From assembly GCF_023746615.1 (NCBI RefSeq), contig NZ_CP082276.1, positions 868,001 through 932,000 of the forward strand: 64,000 bases of DNA, in the 5' to 3' direction. Shown in pieces: positions 34,981 to 44,466 of the stretch. Numbering within the stretch: position 1 is the first letter of the stretch; each line of letters opens with the position of its first letter. Origin of the DNA: Grimontia kaedaensis. Its GTDB lineage: Bacteria; Pseudomonadota; Gammaproteobacteria; Enterobacterales; Vibrionaceae. The notes under the pieces are model-generated. The model ran no database searches. It saw only the letters and a list, made by a program, of their open reading frames with translations, and was not told where the DNA came from. Made by a program: the position numbers and the translations under genes.

Positions 34981-35224
34981 TCCCCCTGTTATTCAACTAA
35001 GAGAATACTTGGAAGCGTTACACTCATCTGTCTCATTTATAAAACAGCCGATGGGTATCAGAAAAAAGTCTGAGAAGAATGAAGTTTGTCGTTGCGTCAC
35101 ACTGGGATTAACACGGATATGAACACCAAGTTTCAGGGAGTTAGGTGGCTAGAAGTACGAGATTTTGAGCGACATTCCCCAATTTAAACAGGAAAACCGA
35201 GGGATAGACGCATCACAGCGTTAT

Positions 35225-36838
35225 CTAATGCTTTCGACTGAGACGATTTTTTTTGCGGGCACGCTTATGTTGATACATCGTTTTATCTGCTTCGCTAAGC
35301 CATTGTTCTGCCGAAACAACTTTCTCTGACAGTTCAATTGCACCAAGACTGATGGAAACATTGATACCTTCCGGTAAGCCTTCACATTCAATATCGCATT
35401 TCAAGCGCTCGAGGATATGCGGAATTTCAGCCTTTGCGGTATGCCTTAATAGCACAACAAATTCATCACCACCGATACGGCCCGCAACATCAGAATCACG
35501 AATATTAGAAGTAAGATGACCAGCAATGGCTTTCAATACTTCGTCACCTACGTCATGGCCGTATGAGTCGTTGATGTTTTTAAACCCGTCCGCATCGATG
35601 TATACCAGTACTGAAAGCTCACTTACCCGATCATACTCCTGATAGGCTTCTTGAATGTCGGTCATGATCGCATGACGTGATTTAATACCTGTAAGAGAGT
35701 CATACTCCACAAGTTCACGAAGTTTCTTTGCCATCACAACCACGGTGTCACGCTGTTCGATTTCAGCAGTGATGTCGGTCAGGGTGCCTACACGATAAAG
35801 AAGCTCACCATTACCATCAAAAACACAGTTACCGCTATCGCGAATATGCTTCACTCTTCCATCTTCGAAAAGCAATCGATAATTGATATTCCATGAATTA
35901 GTGGATGACGAAAATCGTGTACTCTCCGCCATCTTTCGTTCTGCCGGGTGGATTTTGGCGAGAAAAGCGTGAGGGTCGCTGTAGAGCGTTTCGACTTTTT
36001 CTTCCCAAATAGTGTCGTAGCATTTGTTCACGTAAAACAAACGCAAAGGATCAGCCGAGGAGATCCAAACAACCGAACTAACGTTCTCGGCTATAGCCCG
36101 GAAACGCCTCTCTGACGTAGCGATAGTTTCCTGAAGCTGTTTCTCTTCATGAATATCCAGTACCGCAATCAGAAATTGTTGTTGGTTGGTGTACTTACAC
36201 AAAATAGAAGACACAAAGGTGCGAACCCAAATTTGGTGACCATTTTTGTGGATGTAGCGTTTGTCCACTCTATACTGATTGCCAGCACCTAAGGTGATGT
36301 TTTCCCGCAGTGGTTTCTCGCTATTTGCATCAGAGTGATAAGTTAAATCAAACTCGGTGAGCTGCAACAAGTCATCATCGTTATAACCAAGTAATGTCTG
36401 ATACGCGGGATTAACGCTGATAAACCGCCCTTCTGGATCGACACGCACCATACCCATCGGTAGCCTCGCCTGCAGTGCTTCATTTAATTCATCGTCCTGC
36501 TGGTAAAGGGTAAGTGCAGCAATAAAGGCATTCGTAGGAACGGTGTTGACTAAATTCACTTTCAGCACGTAAATGTCTTTGCTGCGCGAGAGCCGAACTA
36601 ATTTCGTAAACGGTTCGCAATGGGAGGAGTTAGAAACAACCTGGAAATATCTTACTGCTTCATTCCAAGCGCTCGCGGTCAAATAGCCATCGATGTTTGT
36701 ATGATCGGGCTGAACGTGGAACAACTGTTGACACTCGAGATTGCTTTGAATGATCTCGCCGAGCTCATTCAATAGAACCATGGGTACAGGTGCAAATTCA
36801 AAAAACTGCATCTGAGGAGGGCTGTGAGTCTGAAACAT
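35225..36838 (-). CDS. PAS-PAS-PAS-GGDEF diguanylate cyclase
   Basis: 537 residues, cytosolic. Three PAS domains at about 14-110, 122-232 (SVNPAYQTLLGYNDDDL) and 242-362 (YRLLFEDGRVKHIRDSGNCVF, a PAS_3 type), then GGDEF at about 375-535. The active-site GGDEF (456-460) and the inhibitory site RDSD (447-450), five residues upstream, are both intact, so it should make c-di-GMP from GTP with product inhibition. Ligands of the PAS domains are unknown. The start codon has only a weak ribosome site (AGGA about 18 bases away). Confidence 0.92.
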   Translation of the reverse strand: MFQTHSPPQMQFFEFAPVPMVLLNELGEIIQSNLECQQLFHVQPDHTNIDGYLTASAWNEAVRYFQVVSNSSHCEPFTKLVRLSRSKDIYVLKVNLVNTVPTNAFIAALTLYQQDDELNEALQARLPMGMVRVDPEGRFISVNPAYQTLLGYNDDDLLQLTEFDLTYHSDANSEKPLRENITLGAGNQYRVDKRYIHKNGHQIWVRTFVSSILCKYTNQQQFLIAVLDIHEEKQLQETIATSERRFRAIAENVSSVVWISSADPLRLFYVNKCYDTIWEEKVETLYSDPHAFLAKIHPAERKMAESTRFSSSTNSWNINYRLLFEDGRVKHIRDSGNCVFDGNGELLYRVGTLTDITAEIEQRDTVVVMAKKLRELVEYDSLTGIKSRHAIMTDIQEAYQEYDRVSELSVLVYIDADGFKNINDSYGHDVGDEVLKAIAGHLTSNIRDSDVAGRIGGDEFVVLLRHTAKAEIPHILERLKCDIECEGLPEGINVSISLGAIELSEKVVSAEQWLSEADKTMYQHKRARKKNRLSRKH

Positions 36839-37020
36839 CCGGGTTCGTCATATCCTGTCGCCACTGAGGCATTTTCAAGAAAAAGCTCGAACATTCGAGC
36901 CTTACACTCAACCACTATACTAGCGATATAGCGGATTGACATTTGTCTCATTTTTACGCTCAAATCAATAAAATATGCAATCCTCTTATCTGTAGTTGGA
37001 TAATCTATACATCCACTTTT

Positions 37021-37686
37021 CTAGACCACTCCTGGGTATGGAAGATGTCCAACTTTTACCCAAAGAAGGGTGTCTTCTTCTGCGTATGGGTTGTACTCGA
37101 ACATGTGTGGATTTCTAATCCAGGTCCCGGGTCCATATTTTCCATACTCATCCCGATATTCCCCTTGTAAGACATACACCTCTTCACCACAGAAATGCGA
37201 AATACTGAAGAAGTGTTGTCCTGCTGGCCATTTGATCATGGCAACCTGCTCACCATTGAATTCGTGCAGAGGCCTCATTAACAGGCGCCCCTGCCCTTTA
37301 ATCCAGCCTTCTTCATGCAAGGTATTGATACACACTTTGTGATGATCATTCGCAGAGAACTGATGGAGTTTGACTAATAGAGTACAACCAACATAACTAA
37401 AAGGGGTGTGTGAGAAACCGGGAGGATTTCTTAGATAAGTCCCTGCTGGGTAATCACCGGTTTCGTCAGAAAACACGCCATCAAGGACAAGGATCTCCTC
37501 GCCTAATGGATGTTCATGATGGCGAAAGGAAGATTTGGGAGAGTACTTTACAATACTGGTGGCGTGCCCTCGCTCGGCTTCTTCCCGAGAAAGAGGCTTG
37601 CGATAAACGCCCTCTACCGATGAAGATTGCCAATCCATATCGCTGGTGTTAATGATCACCCGCTTATCAAACTGCATGTTCAGCAT
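37021..37686 (-). CDS. Double-cupin (ChrR-like) protein
   Basis: 221 residues from the ATG at 37686, which has GAGGA 8 bases upstream. Two tandem cupin domains of the ChrR cupin class: SSFRHHEHPLGEEILVLDGVFSDETGDYPAGTYLRNPPG, and GQHFFSISHFCGEEVYVLQGEYRDEYGKYGPGTWIRNPH. The first keeps the His-His-Glu metal set (HHEHPLGEE); the second has H and E only. ChrR cupins sense singlet oxygen as anti-sigma factors, but this protein has no zinc anti-sigma domain, so it is more likely an enzyme or sensor of its own. An inverted-repeat element lies upstream. Confidence 0.82.
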   Translation of the reverse strand: MLNMQFDKRVIINTSDMDWQSSSVEGVYRKPLSREEAERGHATSIVKYSPKSSFRHHEHPLGEEILVLDGVFSDETGDYPAGTYLRNPPGFSHTPFSYVGCTLLVKLHQFSANDHHKVCINTLHEEGWIKGQGRLLMRPLHEFNGEQVAMIKWPAGQHFFSISHFCGEEVYVLQGEYRDEYGKYGPGTWIRNPHMFEYNPYAEEDTLLWVKVGHLPYPGVV

Positions 37687-37713
37687 AAAACAGTCCTCAA
37701 ACAGGGAAACAAC

Positions 37714-37788
37714 ATATACCCAAACAACCTCACCCACCTCGACGATGGATATTACTCGTCAGAACAAATTGAGACGACTTGGGTATAT
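37714..37788. repeat. Intergenic inverted-repeat element (copy 1)
   Basis: ATATACCCAA (37714-37723) and TTGGGTATAT (37779-37788) bound a 75-bp unit. Next to it, CCACCCAAT/ATTGTGTGG near 37790-37825 is an imperfect second repeat. The ends match those of the element at 63920-63964, which suggests a family of small palindromic intergenic repeats. Confidence 0.6.
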
Positions 37789-38000
37789 CCCCACCCAATC
37801 TAAACAATATCGATTGTGTGGGTTATATGAATAATGCCCAGTTTCGGCTTGCTGTTTCAAGAATATAGCAGCACAAAATAAACAGCCTCGTCCCAATGAT
37901 TGGAACATCGTCCATTACTTTAGCAAGCACACATGTAATCGATTCTTCACACCCGAAAGTCTAAATTGACACAAGATGTCGCGGAAGCTGTAAACATAAA

Positions 38001-38024
38001 AAAGCCCGCATTAAGCGGGCTTTT
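38001..38024 (-). terminator. Intrinsic terminator after deaD
   Basis: AAAGCCCGC/GCGGGCTTT stem, 5-base loop; T-run on the minus strand. Confidence 0.87.
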
Positions 38025-38050
38025 GGATTTTTTAAAGTGAGGCAGTTTAA

Positions 38051-39922
38051 TTATGCGTCTGCGTGACGGCGCTCTCCACGGAACGAACGCTTATCGCCAC
38101 CGCGGTCACGGTCGAAACGACGGCCGCCTTTGTCACCACGACCTTCGCCACGGTTGCCACCGCGAGAGCCACGGTCATCAAAGCGACGTTGACCACGATC
38201 ACCACCGTTGCGGTCACCGCCATTGCGACGACGTGGTGGAGACATGTCTACGTGACCTTCAACCAGTTGGGCGTCAGTTGCTTTCTGGCGGATACGCAGT
38301 TGCTTCAGTTGACCCAGAATTTCTTTAGGCATTTTCTTTGGCAGCTGAACGTAGGTATGACCTGTAGCCAGCTTGATTGAACCGATGAATTGCTTCTCAA
38401 GACCCAGCTCGTTTGCGATAGCACCAACGATGTCTTTCACCTGAACGCCCTGGTCACGACCAACTTGCAACTGGTAAGTGTCCCAGTCTGCTGCATTGTA
38501 GCTGCGACGCTCGCCACGATCTGAACGATCACGTGGTCCACGGTCATCACGACGTGATTCACGGCGACGGCTATCACGTTCCATGGCCGCGATCATTGGA
38601 TCTGGACCGTTGTAGAACAAAGGACGTTTGCCTTGCTGACGTTGAAGCAGCATAGCCGCCAACGTTGCAGTATCAACTTCGATTTGCTCTTGTAGTTTCT
38701 CGATCAGGCCAACAAATGCTTCCAGGCTATCAGACTCTTTCTGCTCTGCCAGATCAGCAGCGAGACGAGCCAAACGTGCTTCAGCAACTTTATCGCGTAG
38801 TGGAAGTTGAACTTCTTCCATGCGAGTAGAAGTTACGCGCTCAATAGTACGCAGCATACGGATTTGGTTAGTACGAACCAGCAGGATTGCTTTACCTGCA
38901 CGTCCCGCACGACCGGTACGACCGATACGATGGATGTATGACTCAACATCGAACGGAATATCGTAGTTGAATACGTGAGTGATGCGCGGCACATCAAGAC
39001 CACGTGCGACTACGTCGGTCGCTACCAGAATGTCAATTACACCACGTTTGATATGGTCAACAGTACGCTCACGAAGTGACTGTGGAATATCACCGTGCAG
39101 CGCAGCAGCTTTGAAGCCACGCGCGCTCAGCCAATCAGCCAGGCGCTCGGTATCCTGACGCGTACGAACGAATACGATAGACGCATCAGTTTCTTCAGTT
39201 TCAAGCAGACGAGACATTGCTTCATCTTTCTCAACACCTTTAACAACCCAAAACTGCTGTTCAACTTTCTCAACAGTACGGTTGCTGCCAGCTACGTCGA
39301 TACGTGCTGGTTCGCGCAGGAAGCGGTCAACAATTTCTTTAACCATTGGAGGCATGGTTGCAGAGAACAGCACGCGTTGCGCTGATGCTGGTGCTTGTTC
39401 CATGATCCAGGTTACGTCGTCAACGAAGCCCATTTTCAGCATTTCGTCAGCTTCGTCCAGAACGAAGGTATGAACTTCGTCCAGTTGCAGACGTTCACGA
39501 TTAATCAGGTCTTTAACACGGCCAGGGGTGCCAACAACAATGTGAGCACCACTGCGCAGCGCTCGCATTTGATCAACGATTGAAGCACCACCGTAAATCT
39601 CAAGCACTTTCAGGCCATTGATATTTTGACCTAGTTGCTTAACTTCAGCTGCTACCTGGATAGCCAGTTCACGAGTTGGAGCCATAACGATGGCTTGTGG
39701 TTTGTGTTGTTTCAGATCCAGCTTATTCAACAGTGGCAGAGAAAATGCTGCTGTTTTACCGGTGCCTGTTTGTGCTTTACCCAGTGCATCAACACCGGTA
39801 AGTAGAAGGGGAATCGAAGCTGCCTGAATAGGAGTCGGCGCTACAAAGCCGATTGCGTCAAGAGCAGAAAGAATGTTTTCAGCCAGATCTAATTGGCGAA
39901 ATTCAGTAACAGTATCTTGCAT
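38051..39922 (-). CDS. deaD: DEAD-box RNA helicase DeaD (CsdA)
   Basis: 623 residues. Core motifs in order: Q motif (GFVAPTPIQ), Walker A AQTGTGKTAA, PTRELA, GG, TPGR, VLDEADEML, SAT, and in domain 2 ARGLDVPRITHVFNYD and HRIGRTGRAG. The C-terminal part has the DeaD RNA-binding domain (QLQVGRDQGVQVKDIVGAIANELG) and an RGG/RDR-rich tail. It unwinds structured RNA during ribosome assembly and mRNA turnover, especially in the cold. A 300-bp leader lies upstream. Confidence 0.96.
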   Translation of the reverse strand: MQDTVTEFRQLDLAENILSALDAIGFVAPTPIQAASIPLLLTGVDALGKAQTGTGKTAAFSLPLLNKLDLKQHKPQAIVMAPTRELAIQVAAEVKQLGQNINGLKVLEIYGGASIVDQMRALRSGAHIVVGTPGRVKDLINRERLQLDEVHTFVLDEADEMLKMGFVDDVTWIMEQAPASAQRVLFSATMPPMVKEIVDRFLREPARIDVAGSNRTVEKVEQQFWVVKGVEKDEAMSRLLETEETDASIVFVRTRQDTERLADWLSARGFKAAALHGDIPQSLRERTVDHIKRGVIDILVATDVVARGLDVPRITHVFNYDIPFDVESYIHRIGRTGRAGRAGKAILLVRTNQIRMLRTIERVTSTRMEEVQLPLRDKVAEARLARLAADLAEQKESDSLEAFVGLIEKLQEQIEVDTATLAAMLLQRQQGKRPLFYNGPDPMIAAMERDSRRRESRRDDRGPRDRSDRGERRSYNAADWDTYQLQVGRDQGVQVKDIVGAIANELGLEKQFIGSIKLATGHTYVQLPKKMPKEILGQLKQLRIRQKATDAQLVEGHVDMSPPRRRNGGDRNGGDRGQRRFDDRGSRGGNRGEGRGDKGGRRFDRDRGGDKRSFRGERRHADA

Positions 39923-40225
39923 TGGGATCCCAATATATAGACAAAAGTAACGGGGCCCCTGCTAGCGGTTTCGCACTGTTATTTTTCACTGATACAGGGT
40001 CACTTAAACAAAACACGGTGACAACCTACTCTCTGTAACAGTATCTAACGCTACGGGCCTCGACAAATAAGGCGTGCATTCTGCGCCACTAGACCAAAAA
40101 AATCCAGAAAAAATTGAACAAGTTCACAATTCTTTCTACGACTGATGGCTTTTTGAGTGCAAAAGCTTATTTCCGCAACAATTTGCTGTTATTTCAGGCA
40201 ACCAATTTCCTAAGAGTATGACTTC
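39923..40225 (-). promoter_or_regulatory. Long leader region of deaD
   Basis: 303 bases between deaD and the GGDEF-like gene upstream, with no credible frame. Cold-shock helicase genes usually carry long, structured 5' untranslated regions that regulate expression; I see only short hairpins, including GGGGCCCC near 39952-39960. Confidence 0.4.
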
Positions 40226-41890
40226 TTAGTCGAGGCAAACGCGGTTTTGTCCTAGTTTTACCGCCGTCGTTTTAAGCTTTTCTGCCCGTTTCATAATTTT
40301 CAATTTCTGGGTAAACAGTGAAATAGACGTGAGTGTCATTCCCACACTTAATGTTACTCGCTGGTAACCTGGCGAATTCTTGTTGGGGATATTGAGATGG
40401 TAAACGGCATGCACCATATTTTCTGCCACTTCTCGCAGCATCAAATCATCGTCATGAAGTAAAAGAAGAAAAAACGTACCTGATGATTGGTAACTGAGAA
40501 TGCCAGGAAGCAATGTCCCCGCTTGCCTTTCAAGAACGTCAGCCACTTTTTTTACCAAATTTGTCGCTGCCGATTCTCCATAGAACTTTCTGTACCCATC
40601 AAAACAATCTATATCGATGGCAATTGCAGCAACGCGCTGTTTCTCTTTTCTCGCCTGTTTAAAGAGACCGGGCAATGCCATTTGTAATGCCTGCTCATTT
40701 GGCAAGCCCGTATCAGCATCGCAAAGGTTCATCCAACGCTCATTCCGCTTCTTCGCAAACAGTTTATGTTTTAATGCCTTTAATTCTGATTCCCGTTTAC
40801 TGTTCACTGATATGAGTTCATCAAACCGCACGTTAGATGCTTCTGTCTCTCTCACTTTAACAATCTTTTGGCTAACCGAAGCAGCTAGCAGTTTTAGTGC
40901 TTCTTTTTTAGGCTCGTCCAGTGGTGAACCGTAGAGAAGGTTATCACCAGCCAACCAACCAATGCATTCATCACCATTCCACATCGCCATCATGATATTC
41001 CAGCCAATACCTACTTGCTCTTTGCCGAAATATAGAGGGACGTTTTCTTTCACGATAAGCTGATTCTTCTTAGTGAACGCCTCTTCCATAAACAGGGTTT
41101 TTGGCATTTCCTGACAGAATTCAGAACGGTCAACAACATTACCTTGTGGATCAGTCCCCCAAGTCCCCCACATTTTGTGAGATTCCATGTCGCAGAGGAA
41201 AATGCCCATCCTGTCTACCTGAAGCTTGTCTCTGCCAAGTTCAACAGCTATCCGACACAGCGAATGGATGGTTGTCGCTTTAGTAAATCGAAGTGAAATC
41301 TCATGAAGATTCTGTAGGTAGGTAAGTTGTGACGCGAGCGTGTGTTTATCCAGAGCGAAGTCTAATTCACTCTTTCGACGATAGATATTCTGTTGGTTTA
41401 GCCTGTGCGCCAGAATCTTGCACTTAAGGTGTGTATCGGCGTTTTCCAGTAGCCAACTGAAATCAAGCACTGAAAGCGCTCGTTCGCGGGTTTGTGTGAT
41501 AGACTCCACCAGCAAATAGCCTAGCCTCTCCTCTCTTTTATACAGAGGAATGACAGCATGCTCCCAAAGTTGACCGTCTTGCTGCCAACCACCGTTAAAA
41601 GGCAACTCGGAAATAAATGAGAACTGATGTTCATGCTTGTTAGCGAGAGATTCCCAATCAATGTAGTAACCACTGTATTCTTCACAGGGCTTAAAGGAAG
41701 AATAGAAGTTGAATACATCCTGAGTCTGACTGGCTGCAAGCTTTAAGTCATCATCAACCCAGACAAAAAGCGCGATATTACTAATCCCATTCTGACAAAC
41801 TAACCGACTGAAAATGTCTTCGCACCATTTATCCAGCGCGCTGCAGACATCTTCGGCTGTGCCTCTCTCATGAACTTCAGCACTTTCCAT
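40226..41890 (-). CDS. GAF-type sensor protein with degenerate GGDEF domain
   Basis: 554 residues, cytosolic. An N-terminal region (about 15-130) that may be a divergent GAF domain, a second GAF-like domain at about 195-345 (IHSLCRIAVELGRDKLQVDRMGIFLCD ... IGWLAGDN), a coiled coil at about 355-385, and a GGDEF-fold domain at about 385-552 (DADTGLPNEQALQ, AAIAIDIDCFDGYRKFYGESA). The GGDEF motif itself is SSGTF (469-473), so cyclase activity is unlikely. It may bind c-di-GMP or GTP or act through dimerisation. AAGGAA precedes the ATG. Gene order suggests single-gene control. Confidence 0.82.
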   Translation of the reverse strand: MESAEVHERGTAEDVCSALDKWCEDIFSRLVCQNGISNIALFVWVDDDLKLAASQTQDVFNFYSSFKPCEEYSGYYIDWESLANKHEHQFSFISELPFNGGWQQDGQLWEHAVIPLYKREERLGYLLVESITQTRERALSVLDFSWLLENADTHLKCKILAHRLNQQNIYRRKSELDFALDKHTLASQLTYLQNLHEISLRFTKATTIHSLCRIAVELGRDKLQVDRMGIFLCDMESHKMWGTWGTDPQGNVVDRSEFCQEMPKTLFMEEAFTKKNQLIVKENVPLYFGKEQVGIGWNIMMAMWNGDECIGWLAGDNLLYGSPLDEPKKEALKLLAASVSQKIVKVRETEASNVRFDELISVNSKRESELKALKHKLFAKKRNERWMNLCDADTGLPNEQALQMALPGLFKQARKEKQRVAAIAIDIDCFDGYRKFYGESAATNLVKKVADVLERQAGTLLPGILSYQSSGTFFLLLLHDDDLMLREVAENMVHAVYHLNIPNKNSPGYQRVTLSVGMTLTSISLFTQKLKIMKRAEKLKTTAVKLGQNRVCLD

Positions 41891-42127
41891 ATGCCAAACC
41901 GTAATTCCTTTTTAACGAACAATTATTTTGTCATCAATGTCGCATTTATCCTCTCCGTTACATCAAGTTTGCGATAGAAATAGAGTTTGTTATTTCATTT
42001 CGCTGACTTAGCTCTCAGTTTGTGCTGTGTCTTAGAAGATATCGTCACGTAGGTTTAATGAGTGATGACTTGGTTTTGAGTTAGTGAATCCGTATAGTGT
42101 GGCGGTTCACAATCTGAGACCAGGCTA

Positions 42128-44125
42128 ATGTTTCAAGACAATCCATTACTTGCACAGCTAAAACAGCAAATTAAAGAGACCATTCCGAAGAAGGAAGGCT
42201 CTATCAAAGCAACCGAAAAAGGTTTCGGCTTTCTAGAGGTAGACAACAAAACCAGCTACTTCATCCCACCTGCATACATGAAAAAAGTCATGCACGGTGA
42301 CAAGGTCGTCGCGCTTATCCGCACTGAAAAAGAAAAAGAAGTGGCAGAGCCAGACGAACTGATTGAACAATCGGTAGAACGTTTCATTGGCCGGGTAAAA
42401 ATGATTCGCGACAAGCTGAATGTCGTACCGGACAGTCCTCAAATCAAAGATGCAATCCGAGCAAAGACTAAGAAAGGCCTTAGCCGTGATGCGCTGTCTG
42501 AAGGTGATTGGGTTGTAGCCACTCTTATCCAGCACCCGTTGAACGGCGACAACAACTTCTTCTGCGAGATCAGTAAAAAAATTACTGACTCAGATGACAA
42601 AATTGCCCCTTGGTGGGTAACACTGGCAAAGCATGATTTGCCAAATCAAGAACCAGCACCACAAGATAACTGGGCGATGCTGGACGAGTCATTGGTTCGA
42701 GAAGACCTGACCCACCTTCCGTTTATTACTATCGACAGCGAATCCACTAAAGACATGGATGACGCGCTGCACACAGTGGCTAACGAAGACGGAACCTTTA
42801 CTCTAACTATCGCCATTGCTGACCCAACAGCTTACGTGGCACAAGGCACTGACCTAGATAAAGAAGCGCGTGAGCGCGGTTTCACCATCTACCTACCGGG
42901 TCGAAACATTCCAATGCTGCCACGCCAACTGAGTGACGATCTGTGTTCACTGCGTGAAGAAGAAGTTCGTCCAGCACTGTGTTGCCGCGTAACGGTATTG
43001 GCTGACGGCACGATCATCGAAGATGCACAATTCTTCTCTGCAACCATTAAATCTCAGGGCCGTCTGGCTTACGATAATGTTTCCGATTTGCTGGAAACGG
43101 GTTTGTGTGACAAATGGCAGCCAACGAGCATCATTTCAGAACAGGTGAATGCACTACATGCACTGGCAAAAGCGCGCATGACTTGGCGTGAAACCAATGC
43201 AGTGACCTTCCCAGATCGCCCAGACTACCGTTTTGAACTGAGCGAAGACAATGATGTTGTTGCTATCCACGTAGACCCTCGCCGTATCGCAAATCGCATG
43301 GTTGAAGAAGCGATGATCACCGCAAACATTTGTGCTGGTCGTGCGCTTCGCGAACACTTTGGCTTTGGCGTATTCAACACCCACGCTGGTTTCTCTCCAG
43401 AGAAGATGGCTGACGCAGTTGAGCTCATCAACAACAATGATGGCAACGTTTCAGCTGAACAGCTCGAAACTATCGAAGGTTTCAGTGCTCTTCGTCGTTG
43501 GCTGAACGAACAGGAAACCAGTTATCTGGATAACCGTATTCGCAAGTACCAATCTTATAGCGAGATTGGTAATGCCCCTGGGCCTCACTTCGCAATGGGT
43601 CTTGATGTTTACGCGACCTGGACATCACCAATCCGTAAATATGGCGACATGGTAAACCACCGCCTCTTGAAAGCGATTATCCGTGGTGAAAATGCCGCAA
43701 CTACGCCTGACGAGATGATTGGCGAGGAGCTAGCCCTTCATCGTCGACATCATCGTATGGCTGAACGCGATGTGGCTGACTGGCTCTATGTCCGACTGCT
43801 AAAAGATAGCGTCGCCAAGAAAACCACCTTTACAGCAGAAATCTTCGACATCAACCGTGCAGGTATGCGTGTACACTTGTTGGAAAACGGTGCGATGGCA
43901 TTTATTCCTGCACCGCTAATTGTCGATAACAAGAAGCGCATTGAATGTAATGGTGATATGGGCACTATCTCTATTGATGGCGTCAAAGAGTTCCAGTTGG
44001 GCGATACCATCGAAGTCGTTCTTGCTGAAGTCAAAGAGCCTACACGCTCAATTGTTGGTAAACCAACCCGCGAGTTTGCAGTGATTGCAGAGAAAACGGA
44101 AGAAGCGGTAGAGAAAAGCGAGTAA
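42128..44125 (+). CDS. rnb: Exoribonuclease II
   Basis: 665 residues, close to the family length (E. coli 644). Two cold-shock domains at the N-terminus (KATEKGFGFLEVDNKTSYFIPP), the RNB catalytic domain with the Asp cluster DSESTKDMDDALH, the conserved TWTSPIRKYGDMVNHRLL signature, and a C-terminal S1 domain (FDINRAGMRVHLLENGAMAFIP). It degrades single-stranded RNA processively 3' to 5'. The C-terminal extension after S1 is slightly longer than in E. coli. AGG precedes the ATG; a strong terminator follows. Confidence 0.97.
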   Translation: MFQDNPLLAQLKQQIKETIPKKEGSIKATEKGFGFLEVDNKTSYFIPPAYMKKVMHGDKVVALIRTEKEKEVAEPDELIEQSVERFIGRVKMIRDKLNVVPDSPQIKDAIRAKTKKGLSRDALSEGDWVVATLIQHPLNGDNNFFCEISKKITDSDDKIAPWWVTLAKHDLPNQEPAPQDNWAMLDESLVREDLTHLPFITIDSESTKDMDDALHTVANEDGTFTLTIAIADPTAYVAQGTDLDKEARERGFTIYLPGRNIPMLPRQLSDDLCSLREEEVRPALCCRVTVLADGTIIEDAQFFSATIKSQGRLAYDNVSDLLETGLCDKWQPTSIISEQVNALHALAKARMTWRETNAVTFPDRPDYRFELSEDNDVVAIHVDPRRIANRMVEEAMITANICAGRALREHFGFGVFNTHAGFSPEKMADAVELINNNDGNVSAEQLETIEGFSALRRWLNEQETSYLDNRIRKYQSYSEIGNAPGPHFAMGLDVYATWTSPIRKYGDMVNHRLLKAIIRGENAATTPDEMIGEELALHRRHHRMAERDVADWLYVRLLKDSVAKKTTFTAEIFDINRAGMRVHLLENGAMAFIPAPLIVDNKKRIECNGDMGTISIDGVKEFQLGDTIEVVLAEVKEPTRSIVGKPTREFAVIAEKTEEAVEKSE

Positions 44126-44141
44126 GTCGCCACGTTCAGTG

Positions 44142-44171
44142 AAAAAGCCAGACTGATGTCTGGCTTTTTTT
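44142..44171 (+). terminator. Intrinsic terminator of rnb
   Basis: AAAAAGCCAGAC/GTCTGGCTTTTT stem, TGAT loop, T7 tract. Confidence 0.88.
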
Positions 44172-44202
44172 ATGTCTAATTTGGGCCTCTGCTTTTGCGT
44201 CA

Positions 44203-44431
44203 GACAATAAAAAACCCGGTCCATGGAAGCCGGGTATAGGTTACTTTTTGACTTTTCACGCAGCAAGCGAATGTAAAGTCCAGCTATGCAGTAACGCCAA
44301 AGTTGGACCAATCATTGGGTTGTCGGCGGCCAAACCAATTCCCGATGACTGTTTGTGTCCAATAGTTTGCTCTTCAACAAACCTTATTGTTATGAGAAAA
44401 ACTCTACCAAGTGATGCTTAAAAGCTACTGA
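44203..44431 (-). ncRNA. Candidate small RNA, about 229 nt
   Basis: A minus-strand terminator (ACCCGG...CCGGGT, followed by T6; 44205-44236) has no protein gene in front of it. A sigma70-like promoter lies about 200 bases upstream on the same strand. The interval has no reading frame with a ribosome site. It does not match Spot 42, GcvB, CsrB or RyhB as I recall them, although GGA triplets occur. An independent minus-strand transcript between rnb and the DUF1127 gene is likely; its role is unknown. Confidence 0.45.
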
Positions 44432-44437
44432 ACGACA

Positions 44438-44466
44438 AAGATAATGCTTAGTATTCTATCGTTCAA
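44438..44466 (-). promoter_or_regulatory. Promoter of the candidate small RNA
   Basis: Read on the minus strand, TTGAAC (44466-44461), exactly 17 bases, TATCTT (44443-44438). The predicted start is near 44431. Confidence 0.45.

Noticed and set aside
44048..44311. 87-codon minus-strand frame across the end of rnb
   Set aside because: It overlaps rnb and spans its terminator; a shadow frame.
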